A DNA stretch of 49,458 nt from Candidatus Cloacimonadota bacterium (GCA_012728875.1 JAAYEF010000001.1:1-49458), one strand, 5' to 3'. Numbered from the stretch's first letter, positions 7,928 through 16,598 are shown. Numbers and translations: made by a program. Notes: generated from the sequence alone by a model not told the origin.

Positions 7928-9823
7928 ATGAAGAAAAGCTTTCTCGTGATACTCGCACTTTTGGGGCTGTTTGCAGCCCTGACGGCGGTGCCCAGAGAAT
8001 TGGTCGTGGTGGAAGTTGCCACCGGAACCTGGTGTGGTTACTGTCCGGGCGCGGCCATGGGCTGCCATGACCTGCTTCAAAACGGACATGCCGTTGCCAT
8101 CATTAAAAACCATAATGGTGACAACTTTGCAAACACCTATTCAAACGCCCGCAACAGCTATTACGCTCCCAGCGGCTATCCCACCGCCTATTTCGACGGG
8201 CTGAACGCCTCCGTGGGTGGCAGCGCCACCCAATCCATGTATTCAAACTATCTGCCCAAGGTGAATGCACGCCTTGCGGTTCCGTCGCACTACAGCATCA
8301 GCGCCATCGGAAACCAAGCTGGCGATGAATACATGATTGCGGTCACCGTCAGCAAACCCGAAGCAGATACAAACACCAACGTTCTGCTCCACGCGGTGCT
8401 CACGGAATCCAACATTCCCTTCAACTGGGGCAACCAAACCACTGTGGACAACGTGAACCGCCTCATGGCGCCCAGCCAAAGCGGAACCCCCATCAACCTT
8501 GGCACCGGCGAAACCACCACGGTGACCCTCACCATGACGCCACAAGCCTCTTGGAATATCGCCAATACTGAGGTGGTTTTCTTCCTGCAAAACCAGACCT
8601 CAAAGGAAATCCTGCAGGGAGTTAAATACTCTCTGGCAGCTTTGGTGGGAGCCTACCCACTTTCCCACGAACAGCTTGATTTCCCGAATATGTATGTGGG
8701 CGGAAGCTCTGTGATTCCCGTCACCATCGTGAACTTCCAAGGCAGCCCCGCCACCGGCACCATCAGCATCGACAACCCCGCCTTCACCGCCAGCACCAGC
8801 ACTTTCAACATCCCCGCAGCCTCTTCAGCCACTGTGAACGTTAGCTTCACCCCCGCCGCTGCGCAGACCTACACTGGCACCATGACCATCAACGGAAACC
8901 TTTACAACCATCCAAACATTGAAGTTCCGCTTTCCGGAACCGGCTTTGTGAACGCTCCCCCGATTGCCGAAGACGTTTTTGTGGCAGGACCTCCCGTGAT
9001 CAAACAAGAGCTTACAGCCAGCTACCAATTCAGCGACCCCGATGGCAACACCGAAGGCGAATCCATCTATCAGTGGTTCCGCATTGTGAACAATGCGCCC
9101 CAAGCCATCAACGGCGCCAATGAACTGGCTTACAGCCCTGTTGAGGAAGATCTCGATTTTCCGCTTGCCTTCCAGGTGACCCCTGTGGACCATCACGGCA
9201 TGCCCGGAAACCCTGTGATGAGCGCATACACCCTTCCCATCGAAGTGTTGCCCGCGCCCCGCAACCTGCAGGCAAACCTCACCCCGCCCAGCACTGTGGT
9301 GCTCACTTGGGAACGCCCGGCGCACTATGAAGCAAAAGGCATGGTTGGCTATCGCCTGTTCCGCAACGGGCTCAATATCTCCACCATCACAAACCCGAAC
9401 ACCCTCACTTTCACCGATACCTACGTGCCCACCGGCACCCATCAATATTGGATTTGCACCCTTTTCAACAACCCCATGATGCTGTCTGACCCCTCAAACG
9501 TGGTCACCATCAATGTGGGCGTGGCAAACGACGATGAGATCGTCTCCGCCGAATTTGGCGTGAGCGTGCATCCCAACCCCTTCCGCGGCAACGCCGAAAT
9601 TGGCATCCAAAGCAAAGCCGGCGCCCCGGTGGATTTCTCCATCTACAACGCCCGCGGCCAGTTGGTGCGCAGCTTTGAAACCACAGCCGATGCCACCGGA
9701 CAAGCTCATCTCAATTGGGACGGCTCCGACATCAACGGCAGCAAAGTGCAAAGCGGAGTCTATTATTTCCGCATGTCCAGCTCTGGCAGGATGAAAAACG
9801 GACGCATCGTCCTCATGAAATAA
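7928..9823 (+). CDS. Secreted Omp28/thioredoxin-like protein with type IX-style sorting module
   Basis: The product has 631 residues. A signal peptide (MKKSFLVILALLGLFAALTA) is followed by an Omp28-family thioredoxin-like domain with a CxxC site at about residues 36-39 (TGTWCGYCPGAAMG) and SGYPTAYFDG further on, equivalent to the cis-Pro loop. The middle (about 260-350) is an Ig-like ASPM/SPD-2-Hydin-style domain (VTIVNFQGSPATGTISIDNP), followed by FN3-like repeats. The last 85 residues are a FlgD/Ig-like sorting module (HPNPFRGNA, IYNARGQLVRSF, NLSWDG-type LNWDGSDINGSK, SGVYYFRMSSSG). It is probably surface-anchored or outer-membrane associated. AAGGAG precedes the ATG, TTGACA lies 76 bases upstream, and a strong terminator follows. 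Part of its 3' end is duplicated at 11924. Confidence 0.85.
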   Translation: MKKSFLVILALLGLFAALTAVPRELVVVEVATGTWCGYCPGAAMGCHDLLQNGHAVAIIKNHNGDNFANTYSNARNSYYAPSGYPTAYFDGLNASVGGSATQSMYSNYLPKVNARLAVPSHYSISAIGNQAGDEYMIAVTVSKPEADTNTNVLLHAVLTESNIPFNWGNQTTVDNVNRLMAPSQSGTPINLGTGETTTVTLTMTPQASWNIANTEVVFFLQNQTSKEILQGVKYSLAALVGAYPLSHEQLDFPNMYVGGSSVIPVTIVNFQGSPATGTISIDNPAFTASTSTFNIPAASSATVNVSFTPAAAQTYTGTMTINGNLYNHPNIEVPLSGTGFVNAPPIAEDVFVAGPPVIKQELTASYQFSDPDGNTEGESIYQWFRIVNNAPQAINGANELAYSPVEEDLDFPLAFQVTPVDHHGMPGNPVMSAYTLPIEVLPAPRNLQANLTPPSTVVLTWERPAHYEAKGMVGYRLFRNGLNISTITNPNTLTFTDTYVPTGTHQYWICTLFNNPMMLSDPSNVVTINVGVANDDEIVSAEFGVSVHPNPFRGNAEIGIQSKAGAPVDFSIYNARGQLVRSFETTADATGQAHLNWDGSDINGSKVQSGVYYFRMSSSGRMKNGRIVLMK

Positions 9824-10210
9824 ATACCCTCACTCAAATAAACAAAACCCCGGTGCACAGCAATGCTCCGGGGTTTTTTCTGATCATGGATTTGGAAAAA
9901 AGTGGATTTTGGGAGGAGCATCAATTCCATCAATTCATCAATTCCTCTTATACCGGCGCTTTTCGTCGGATGGGATCGGGAAAATTGAACCGTTTTTTAT
10001 AGATTAGGGATACACAGGATGATGTGGATGAAAAGGGGATTTTTGATAGGTGACAAACTGACATTGTGGCGAGATGGTCAGTCTGTCATCCTGGAGCGCC
10101 AGCGATAGGATCCAGTCCCTTGTCATTTCGAATGAATGTGAGAAATCTAGGCCATTGTGTTAAGATACGAAAACCGAGTTGGATTTTACACCAACATTTG
10201 AGACTCAACA
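9616..10210. repeat. 595-bp direct repeat, copy 1
   Basis: This segment covers the last 69 codons of the Omp28-like gene, its terminator and about 330 bases of non-coding DNA. It recurs at 11924-12518 with equal length and roughly 97% identity by eye (about 18 differences, two compensating 1-base indels). The copy ends three bases before the stop codon of the ATPase gene. Inside it are a dispersed repeat (from 9998) and an inverted pair TGACAAACTGAC / GTCAGTCTGTCA at 10051-10088. Confidence 0.9.
9844..9879 (+). terminator. Rho-independent terminator of the Omp28-like gene
   Basis: AAAACCCCGG and CCGGGGTTTT pair across a 14-base loop and are followed by further T residues, 20 bases after the stop codon. 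Confidence 0.85.
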
Positions 10211-10213
10211 TCC

Positions 10214-11569
10214 TCAAGTCTTTTTCAGAGCAAAATAATGATCTGCGTACTGACGAACCTTTGCGCTGAGACACAAAGGCAAGTTCAGGAGCCCAAAAGT
10301 CCGTCCGTCTGGAAGCCGGAGCTTATCAAAACTCAGACTGCCTTCGTGGATGCGGATCGCCATGTCGTGTTCTGAAATCAGCATAAATTGTATGAGTGAG
10401 CGCAGAGAACCGGTGCTTCCTGATTTTACTTCGATGGGAAGCAGTTTCCCGCGATGCGGGATCACGAAATCCACCTCAGCCGAGGATTGGTATTTTTCTC
10501 TAACCCAAAAGCTGAGCTGTGGAGGTGACGAAGCCCAAATGCTTTGCAATTCCTGCCCCACAATATGTTGGATAATCAATCCTTTATGGATGGATTCCAA
10601 GGAATCTGAAAGGAAATATTCCTCCTGGATGCCAAGCTGGTAATTGAGTAATCCCGTGTCAAGTAGCTGCAGCCTGGGCTTGCGCCGATATTGAGGAACC
10701 ATGGGTAACATTGCAGAAGTTACGGGAAAGCTGAGCTTTAGGAGCTGCGCTTTCTGCAGTTTATCGAAAGCCTGACGGATAGTGAGCGCTTTATAATCCG
10801 ATGCACCAAAGCCTTCCAAAGTGATGCGTTTTCCTGCTTCAGCCGGTGCTGTTTTGAGGATATGAACCAAAGCTCTTGCCATTGAAACATCGTCCGCATA
10901 TTTATCCACATCTTCAAGATAGGCGCTCACAAGGGATTCATAGACGCGGTTGACAATCATCATATCCTTGTGTTCAAGATACTTGGCAACTGCTTCTGGC
11001 ATTCCACCCAGCAGGGAATAGATTTTGAACTGACGTTTGAGCTCTTCGATGAAAGGCGCCGATGCAGGTACCTGGTGGTAAGCCTGTAAAAGATCATCCC
11101 TGCCCAGAGCTCCCAGATATTCTTCAAAGCTAAGCGGCTGCAGCCAAAGATTCTCAATTCTGCCCACCGGAAAACTCTGGTGTTTATCTCCCACCACCAC
11201 TTCCAAGAGTGATCCAGCAGCTATCACACATAGCTCTGGAATTTCTTCATAAAAATAACGCAACATCTTGATTGCCATCGAACTGAACTGAATTTCATCG
11301 ATAAAAAGCAGGGTCTCTTCGGGTTTTATTGGCTGTGAAAAACGTAAACAGATCAATTGAAACAGCTCACGAACCTTGAGTTCACGAGCAAAAAGCTGTC
11401 TATCAGCCTCCAAGTCAAGATTCACATATAAGAAAATTGGAAAAGACCTGGCAAATTCCTTCACGACGGTGGTCTTTCCCACTTGCCTGGCACCTCTGAG
11501 CACCAATGGTTTGTGCTTTTTTTCACCCTTCCAGCGCTGCAAATCAAGCTCAATCGTTCTTTTAATCAT
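10214..11569 (-). CDS. DUF4143-type AAA ATPase (AAA_14)
   Basis: The product has 451 residues, normal for this family. Walker A is LRGARQVGKTTVVKEF at about residues 23-38; Walker B is LLFIDEIQ near 87; the sensor-like AAGSLLEV follows. The C-terminal half has the DUF4143 features (LDTGLLNYQLG; SSAEVDFVIPHRGKLLPIEVKSG), where the EVD...EVK arrangement resembles a PD-(D/E)xK nuclease core. Cellular role is undefined; such proteins are often in genomic islands. A near-consensus promoter lies at 11601-11629. The gene sits exactly between two 595-bp direct repeats, with its stop codon beginning three bases after copy 1, so it seems to have arrived with a rearrangement. No frameshift is seen. Confidence 0.85.
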   Translation of the reverse strand: MIKRTIELDLQRWKGEKKHKPLVLRGARQVGKTTVVKEFARSFPIFLYVNLDLEADRQLFARELKVRELFQLICLRFSQPIKPEETLLFIDEIQFSSMAIKMLRYFYEEIPELCVIAAGSLLEVVVGDKHQSFPVGRIENLWLQPLSFEEYLGALGRDDLLQAYHQVPASAPFIEELKRQFKIYSLLGGMPEAVAKYLEHKDMMIVNRVYESLVSAYLEDVDKYADDVSMARALVHILKTAPAEAGKRITLEGFGASDYKALTIRQAFDKLQKAQLLKLSFPVTSAMLPMVPQYRRKPRLQLLDTGLLNYQLGIQEEYFLSDSLESIHKGLIIQHIVGQELQSIWASSPPQLSFWVREKYQSSAEVDFVIPHRGKLLPIEVKSGSTGSLRSLIQFMLISEHDMAIRIHEGSLSFDKLRLPDGRTFGLLNLPLCLSAKVRQYADHYFALKKT

Positions 11570-11600
11570 CTTGGACTCCTATCTGATTCTCTGATGCGGA

Positions 11601-11629
11601 TATAAAATAAGGGGCGGATAATATGTCAA
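11601..11629 (-). promoter_or_regulatory. Promoter of the ATPase gene
   Basis: Read on the minus strand: TTGACA (11629-11624), a 17-base spacer, then TTTATA (11606-11601). It ends about 30 bases before the ATG at 11569. This is the best sigma-70-type match in the window. Confidence 0.6.
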
Positions 11630-11653
11630 GGCAATTTTTGGCGTTTTCAGGAT

Positions 11654-11822
11654 CAATCTAAGGGCAATATTCTGAGTTTATGGAGTCAAACTAATGGTAA
11701 ATTATTGAATTTCCCTGGCAAACTAAGGGCAATAAGGGTGCTTAAGGAGGATGAAACTCGGAGGGTCAGCGTTTTTTACTATCGAGAAAAATGAGATAAC
11801 CGGCAGTTCAACCTAAGGGAGC
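11654..11822. repeat. Iterated CAAnCTAAGGGCAA repeats
   Basis: CAATCTAAGGGCAA (11654), CAAACTAATGGTAA (11687), CAAACTAAGGGCAA (11719) and CAACCTAAGGGAGC (11809) form a loose series with 33, 32 and 90-base steps. They lie between the ATPase promoter and the second 595-bp repeat. The layout resembles binding sites at an insertion-sequence end. No transposase is nearby. Confidence 0.4.
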
Positions 11823-11923
11823 ACAATTGTACGTGTATATACTGTCAGCAAAGTGTGATTTACAGTTTTGGTGTTCATTTTGCAGTTTTGGGAGACTATC
11901 CATAATTCCCTCCAAACTGGTTC

Positions 11924-12131
11924 AGCCGGCGCCCCGGTGGATTTCTCCATCTACAACGCCCGCGGCCAGTTGGTGCGCAGCTTTGAAACCACAGCCGATG
12001 CCGCCGGACAAGCTCATCTCAACTGGGACGGTTCCAACGACAACGGCAGCAAAGTGCAAAGCGGAGTCTATTATTTCCGCATGTCCAGCTCTGGCATGAT
12101 GAAAAACGGACGCATCGTCCTCATGAAATAA
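11924..12131 (+). pseudogene. Orphan C-terminal sorting module (fragment)
   Basis: Sixty-eight codons encode the FlgD/Ig-like end of the Omp28-like protein (GAPVDFSIYNARGQLVRSF to MMKNGRIVLMK). The frame is open and ends at the same stop. Differences from the intact copy include DINGS to NDNGS and RMK to MMK, so this may come from a paralogue rather than from the intact neighbour. Upstream the frame runs into unrelated repeat-rich DNA and has no signal peptide, so it cannot be exported as a sorted protein. Confidence 0.8.
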
Positions 12132-12151
12132 ATACCCTCACTCGAATAAAC

Positions 12152-12187
12152 AAGACCCCGGTGCACAGCAATGCTCCGGGGTTTTTT
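12152..12187 (+). terminator. Terminator, duplicated copy
   Basis: The CCCCGG...CCGGGG stem and T run of 9844-9879 are repeated, downstream of the orphan sorting module. Confidence 0.75.
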
Positions 12188-12631
12188 CTGATCATGGATT
12201 TGGAAAAAAGTGGATTTTGGGAGGGGCATCAATTCATCAATTCATCAATTCCTCTTATCCCGGCGCTTTTCGTCGGATGGGAATCGGGAAAATTGAACCG
12301 TTTTTTATAGATTAGGGATACACAGGATGATGTGGATGAAAAGGGGTTTTTTGATAGGTGACAGACTGACAATGTGGCGAGATGGTCAGTCTGTCATCCT
12401 GGAGCGCCAGCGATAGGATCCAGTCCCTTGTCATTTCGAATGAATGTGAGAAATCTAGGCCATTGTGTTAAGATACGAAAACCGAGTTGGAATTTACACC
12501 AACATTTGAGACTCAACACCCATGTTTTCTGTCTTATACTAGATTAGTGTCAAAAAGCCGGGAATGGGGGTTGTAGATTAGCGATTATTTTCGCTAAGGA
12601 GCGAAATTATTCTGGCGTAACTCCACATTTT

Positions 12632-13036
12632 ACCTAAAATACCGTCTCTCTGAGACTCAGGTAGGTATTTTGTAATTGCATTTGACCTAAACTATCGTCT
12701 CTCCGAGACTCGTATCTTATACTTACCGTTGGAGTTGACCTAAAATACCGTCTCTGGTGAGACTCAGGTAGGTATTTTGTAATTGTATTTGACCTAAAAT
12801 ACCGTCTCTCTGAGACTCAGGTAGGTATTCTGTAACCGTATTTGACCTAAACTATCGTCTCTCCGAGACTCGTATCTTATGCTTACCGTTGGAGTTGACC
12901 TAAAATACCGTCTCTCTGAGACTCAGGAAGGTGTTCTGTAATTGCATTTGACCTAAAATACCGTCTCTGGTGAGACTCAGGCAGATATTCTCTAACCGTA
13001 TTTAACCTAAAATACTATCTCTGGTGAGACTTAGCG
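12632..13036. repeat. Left palindromic array, eight 53-54-bp units
   Basis: Units start ACCTAAA at 12632, 12685, 12738, 12792, 12845, 12898, 12951 and 13005. Each has a GTCTC-(2-4)-GAGAC hairpin. Two kinds occur. Type A reads ACCTAAAATACCGTCTCT... with GAGACTCAGGTAGGTATT, so AATACC/GGTATT and ACCTA/TAGGT extend the palindrome. Type B reads ACCTAAACTATCGTCTCTCC and is the reverse complement of the units in the right array. The order is A B A A B A A, then a decayed A. It lies 5' of the IS200-like gene. Confidence 0.9.
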
Positions 13037-13190
13037 TACAAAGTGGTTGTAGTTTAAATAGACTCAGGAAACTTTAGTAACAAATTGTAACCCCTTCACA
13101 TACCCAAATTAGCAGCTGATAAATCATTTGTCATACAAGGGGAAAACAATATCATATCGGAAACATGAAGCAGCATGAAAGGAAGCAAAC

Positions 13191-13652
13191 ATGGCAGATT
13201 CTTATACAAATATCTACATTCATTATGTGATGGCAACGTATGCCAGAGTACCAGTCTTATTTGAGGAAAAGCAGGATGAGTTATATAGTTATATTGCTGG
13301 TATAATCAGAGGGTTGGGTTGTTTTGTGCACTGCATAGGCGGCGTTGAAGACCATGTCCACATCCTAATTGGTTTAAACCCCGCAAAGTCTATAGCAGAA
13401 GTGGCACAAAAGATAAAAGCCAACAGCAGCAGATTTATAAATCAACAAAACTGGCTTCCTGGAAAATTCAGCTGGCAAGGTGGTTATGCCGCATTTTCAG
13501 TGTCAGCCAGCATGAGAGAAAAGGTGAGGACATATATCAAAAACCAAAAGGAACATCATAAAAAACTCAACTTCATGGATGAATACTTCAGCCTTTTGGA
13601 AAAACATGGAATCGAATACAATAGACAACATCTCTTCCATCGTCCTGAATAA
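13191..13652 (+). CDS. IS200-like Y1 transposase (RAYT-type)
   Basis: The product has 153 residues. The HUH metal-binding site is DHVHILIGL (His55, His57). The likely catalytic tyrosine is Tyr115 in RTYIKNQKEHHKK, followed by the conserved FMDEYFSLLEKHGIEY...LF end. The stretch IKANSSRFINQQNWLPGKFSWQ is typical of the Bacteroidota/Cloacimonadota branch of IS200-type TnpA proteins. Such enzymes cut and join single-stranded DNA next to hairpins. The gene has no IS605 TnpB partner and no simple IS ends; instead arrays of palindromic units flank it on both sides in opposite orientation, the arrangement known for REP-associated tyrosine transposases. It appears intact. Whether it is a domesticated REP-type enzyme or a mobile IS is inferred. 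Confidence 0.9.
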   Translation: MADSYTNIYIHYVMATYARVPVLFEEKQDELYSYIAGIIRGLGCFVHCIGGVEDHVHILIGLNPAKSIAEVAQKIKANSSRFINQQNWLPGKFSWQGGYAAFSVSASMREKVRTYIKNQKEHHKKLNFMDEYFSLLEKHGIEYNRQHLFHRPE

Positions 13653-13675
13653 CATAGTCTTAAGTATTAAGACAT

Positions 13676-14132
13676 GAGTCTCGGAGAGACGATAGTTTAG
13701 GTCAACTCAAACGATAAGTATAAAATACGAGTCTCGGAGAGACGATAGTTTAGGTCAACTCCAACGATAAGTATAAAATACGAGTCTCGGAGAGACGATA
13801 GTTTAGGTCAACTCCAGCGATAAGTATAAGATACGAGTCTCGGAGAGACGATAGTTTAGGTCAACTCCAACGCTAAGTATGAGATACGAGTCTCGGAGAG
13901 ACGATAGTTTAGGTCAACTCCAACGGTAAGCATAAGATACGAATCTCGGAGAGACGATAGTTTAGGTCAACTCCAGCGATAAGCCAAAATATGATTCTCA
14001 GAGAGACGATAGTTTAGGTCAACTCCTACTATAAGTATAAGATACGAGTCTCGGAGAGACGATAGTTTAGGTCAACTCCAACGCTCAGTATAAGATACGA
14101 GTCTCGGAGAGACGATAGTTTAGGTCAACTCC
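13676..14132. repeat. Right palindromic array, nine 53-bp units
   Basis: Units begin GAGTCTCGGAGAGACGAT at 13676, 13729, 13782, 13835, 13888, 13941, 13993, 14046 and 14099, so the period is 53 except one 52. Each continues TAGTTTAGGTCAACTC and a 20-base part close to CAACGATAAGTATAAGATAC. The hairpin is GTCTC-GGA-GAGAC. All nine are the reverse complement of the type B units of the left array. The array starts 24 bases after the transposase stop. Confidence 0.95.
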
Positions 14133-14167
14133 ATTCCCATCGTTTCACTGGAAACGTTATCCAATTG

Positions 14168-14190
14168 AAAAGCCCGGGTTGCCCCAGGCT
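14168..14190 (-). terminator. Terminator of the beta-helix gene
   Basis: On the minus strand AGCCTGGG-gcaa-CCCGGGCT is followed by TTTTC, 20 bases after the stop of the gene at 14211-16598. Confidence 0.7.
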
Positions 14191-14210
14191 TCTCATGGTG
14201 CCATTTGACC

Positions 14211-16598
14211 CTATTTCATCATTAACATCTTAGATGTATGGGACTTCCCATTGCTAAAGATACGTGTAAAATACACTCCCGAGGATACGACGCTGCCATT
14301 ATCATCTTTGCCATCCCAGACTACACTATGGGTTCCGGCAAGCATGGTTTGGTTCACAAGTGTTTTAACAAGCTGACCTTTGATGTTATAGATATCCACC
14401 CTCACCGAGCTGTTTTCAGGAAGACTGTAAGATATCGTGGTGCTGGGATTGAAGGGATTGGGATAATTGGAAAGTTGCCATGTATCTATGGCAGTAACGA
14501 CATCATCTTCCACACCAGTATAACCAGGAGATTCATAACACCCAATATCTATTCCGGAGCCGTACACTCGATTATTCCCAAAGGCGTCATATTGAGGGAT
14601 AGTGTAACCAATGGGCAGAATCGACGCGTCCATTGTCCCCGCATCTATGGCAGGAGAGTATCCATTGATATCATCCGCACATAAGTAGTAGGAGGTTGGT
14701 GATGCAGGATCTTCACCCACAAATAACGGATCAGCACCTGTAATGTTATTTATTCCCCAGTTCAATGGCATTCCATTGTATGTCCGATAGATGTTGTTGG
14801 TTCGAGAAAACAGACAGTTTTCTATAATTGTGTTCTCAACTGCCTTGATCTCATACCATGCGCTATTATTACTGAACAGGCAGTTTACAATTTGGTTGGA
14901 GTCAGCTCCTGAATAGTAAAAATCGGGATATGTCCCGACATTATTGGCAAAGGTGCAGTTGATAGCTCTTACCTCAGCCAAATCAGCAAATCTAATATCT
15001 CTTGCCCCACCATAGGTATGATTATCGGCAAACAGACAATTATCTATTTCCACAATGGCTGTAGGTTCATCCGTCCTGCCTGAGACTCTAATATTTGCCC
15101 AGCCATCCTCAGAATAGTGAGTATTGTTTATAAACTTGCTGTTGCTGATGGTCAGAGTATTGGTGACCCAAGCTTCAAAGCATCCAGCTCCACGGTTATA
15201 CCAATACGGTGAAAGGCTTTCGGTCTGGTTATTTATCAGGAGAATGTTGTCCAATGTGACTATGGAACCCCTCACGTCCATCCCATTTTGGGCATAATAT
15301 GCCAAGTTATCTCGCAGGATCACGTTTCTAATCGTGTAAGTGCTGGTTTTGTAACCAATGGCAAAAATCCATCTATCTACACTGCAGTTCTCAATGCATA
15401 CATTTTCCATCAGGAAATCATGAACACCCCAGGAAAAGATTGCGGAGGCATGGGAGGTGGTGATGGAAAGGTCTTTCAGCGTCATCCCATAGCTTTCTAT
15501 GCCCATGCTTATAACCCCCGTGCCTTCCAACATATTCTCTCCATACAATCTGGTCTGGGCTTCCGACACGCCTTTCAGGATGGTGTAATCCTTGATGGAT
15601 ATGGGGATGTATTCTGCTCCAAACAGATTGTGGTGCTCTCCTGCCAGCAGATGCACAGTTTTGGGGTTATCCGGATTGGAGGCGATTCTTTGCATTGCCC
15701 GAGAGGGAGTCTTTATGGCTGTGGCAGGGCTTAAGCCATCATTGGCGTCATCTCCGTGGGGGCTCACATACAGGTCTGCATCAAGAGGCTGCAGGTAAGC
15801 TTCTTGAATGTCAAATACAGTGTAGGGACTGGGGGGATAGGTGGATTCATAATATGAAGCATAGTATTTCTCCCATTGTGGGACGGTGAATTTTTTCAGA
15901 TATACTTCTACAGTCCCAGAATTAATAAAATACCAGTCTATATCCATTCCCCATTGGGCAAAGTTGCTATAAATACTGCATCGATTTATTTGGTCAAAGA
16001 TAATGTGAGGAGTGCTATTTAGATTACTACCCAACGATAGTCCACCTCCCCTGTATCTGGCGATATTATCATAGATATTCACTCCTGAAAGATATACACT
16101 GTTTGATGCAAGTATTGTTACCCCACCACCAATTGAAGTGGTGTTTTCAAAAATGTTTAGATTCTTGAGGGACACCGTATTATTCATATAAATAAATATC
16201 CCACCCCCAAATATCTGATAAGGGCTTGTTCCATCATAGAAAGCATATCCCCTGCCACCAGTGATTGAGAATCCCCTGATTGTACAATTTTGTGTGTTCT
16301 CGTAGCATAATATCGTGGAGTTGTTGCCGCCACTGCCATCGATGATTGTGCTGCTGATATAGCTGGTATCGGCAGTCGTGTATTCTAAGGAAGCCAGGAT
16401 TATGTTGCTTTTGTTGGACATATTGATATTCTCAATATAACGTCCCGGATGCACCAAAACCACATCCCAGCTTACTGCGTCGTTGATCGCTGTTTGGATG
16501 GATGTGTAGGCTTGGCTGCCATCAAGTGCTACCTGCCGGGTAACGCTGTAACTGATCAATGGCAGCAGGATCATTAGCAATGTGAGGTATCTTTTCAT
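14211..16598 (-). CDS. Secreted parallel beta-helix protein with type IX-style sorting module
   Basis: The product has 795 residues. MKRYLTLLMILLPLISYSVT is a signal peptide, preceded by AGGAAG. Residues 30-230 and 280-640 are two right-handed beta-helix regions with the repeating pattern of short strands and Asn/Gly turns (NIILASLEYT, NCTIRGFSITGGRG, TLTISNSKFINNTHY, IVEIDNCLFADNHT). ADLYVSPHGDDANDGLSPATAIKTPSRAM at the start of the second region is the usual 'DUF1565-like' entry into such helices. The last 80 residues are the sorting module (NYPNPFNPSTTISYSLPE, YNIKGQLVKTLV, WDGKDDNGSVVSSGVY). Beta-helix proteins of this kind commonly bind or cleave polysaccharides; no catalytic residues are evident. 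The sigma-like gene lies just upstream on the same strand. Confidence 0.85.
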   Translation of the reverse strand: MKRYLTLLMILLPLISYSVTRQVALDGSQAYTSIQTAINDAVSWDVVLVHPGRYIENINMSNKSNIILASLEYTTADTSYISSTIIDGSGGNNSTILCYENTQNCTIRGFSITGGRGYAFYDGTSPYQIFGGGIFIYMNNTVSLKNLNIFENTTSIGGGVTILASNSVYLSGVNIYDNIARYRGGGLSLGSNLNSTPHIIFDQINRCSIYSNFAQWGMDIDWYFINSGTVEVYLKKFTVPQWEKYYASYYESTYPPSPYTVFDIQEAYLQPLDADLYVSPHGDDANDGLSPATAIKTPSRAMQRIASNPDNPKTVHLLAGEHHNLFGAEYIPISIKDYTILKGVSEAQTRLYGENMLEGTGVISMGIESYGMTLKDLSITTSHASAIFSWGVHDFLMENVCIENCSVDRWIFAIGYKTSTYTIRNVILRDNLAYYAQNGMDVRGSIVTLDNILLINNQTESLSPYWYNRGAGCFEAWVTNTLTISNSKFINNTHYSEDGWANIRVSGRTDEPTAIVEIDNCLFADNHTYGGARDIRFADLAEVRAINCTFANNVGTYPDFYYSGADSNQIVNCLFSNNSAWYEIKAVENTIIENCLFSRTNNIYRTYNGMPLNWGINNITGADPLFVGEDPASPTSYYLCADDINGYSPAIDAGTMDASILPIGYTIPQYDAFGNNRVYGSGIDIGCYESPGYTGVEDDVVTAIDTWQLSNYPNPFNPSTTISYSLPENSSVRVDIYNIKGQLVKTLVNQTMLAGTHSVVWDGKDDNGSVVSSGVYFTRIFSNGKSHTSKMLMMK

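Larger units (their letters stand above)
11924..12518. repeat. 595-bp direct repeat, copy 2
   Basis: This is the second copy of 9616-10210 and includes the sorting-module fragment, the terminator and the same non-coding tail. The left junction is abrupt (CTGGTTC before AGCCGGCG). The inverted pair TGACAGACTGAC / GTCAGTCTGTCA at 12359-12396 is perfect here, whereas copy 1 has one mismatch. Confidence 0.9.

Noticed and set aside
13676-14132. CRISPR-like appearance of the 53-bp array
   Set aside because: The 'spacers' would be about 20 bases and are nearly the same in each unit, the unit is a palindromic tandem repeat, and no cas gene is nearby.
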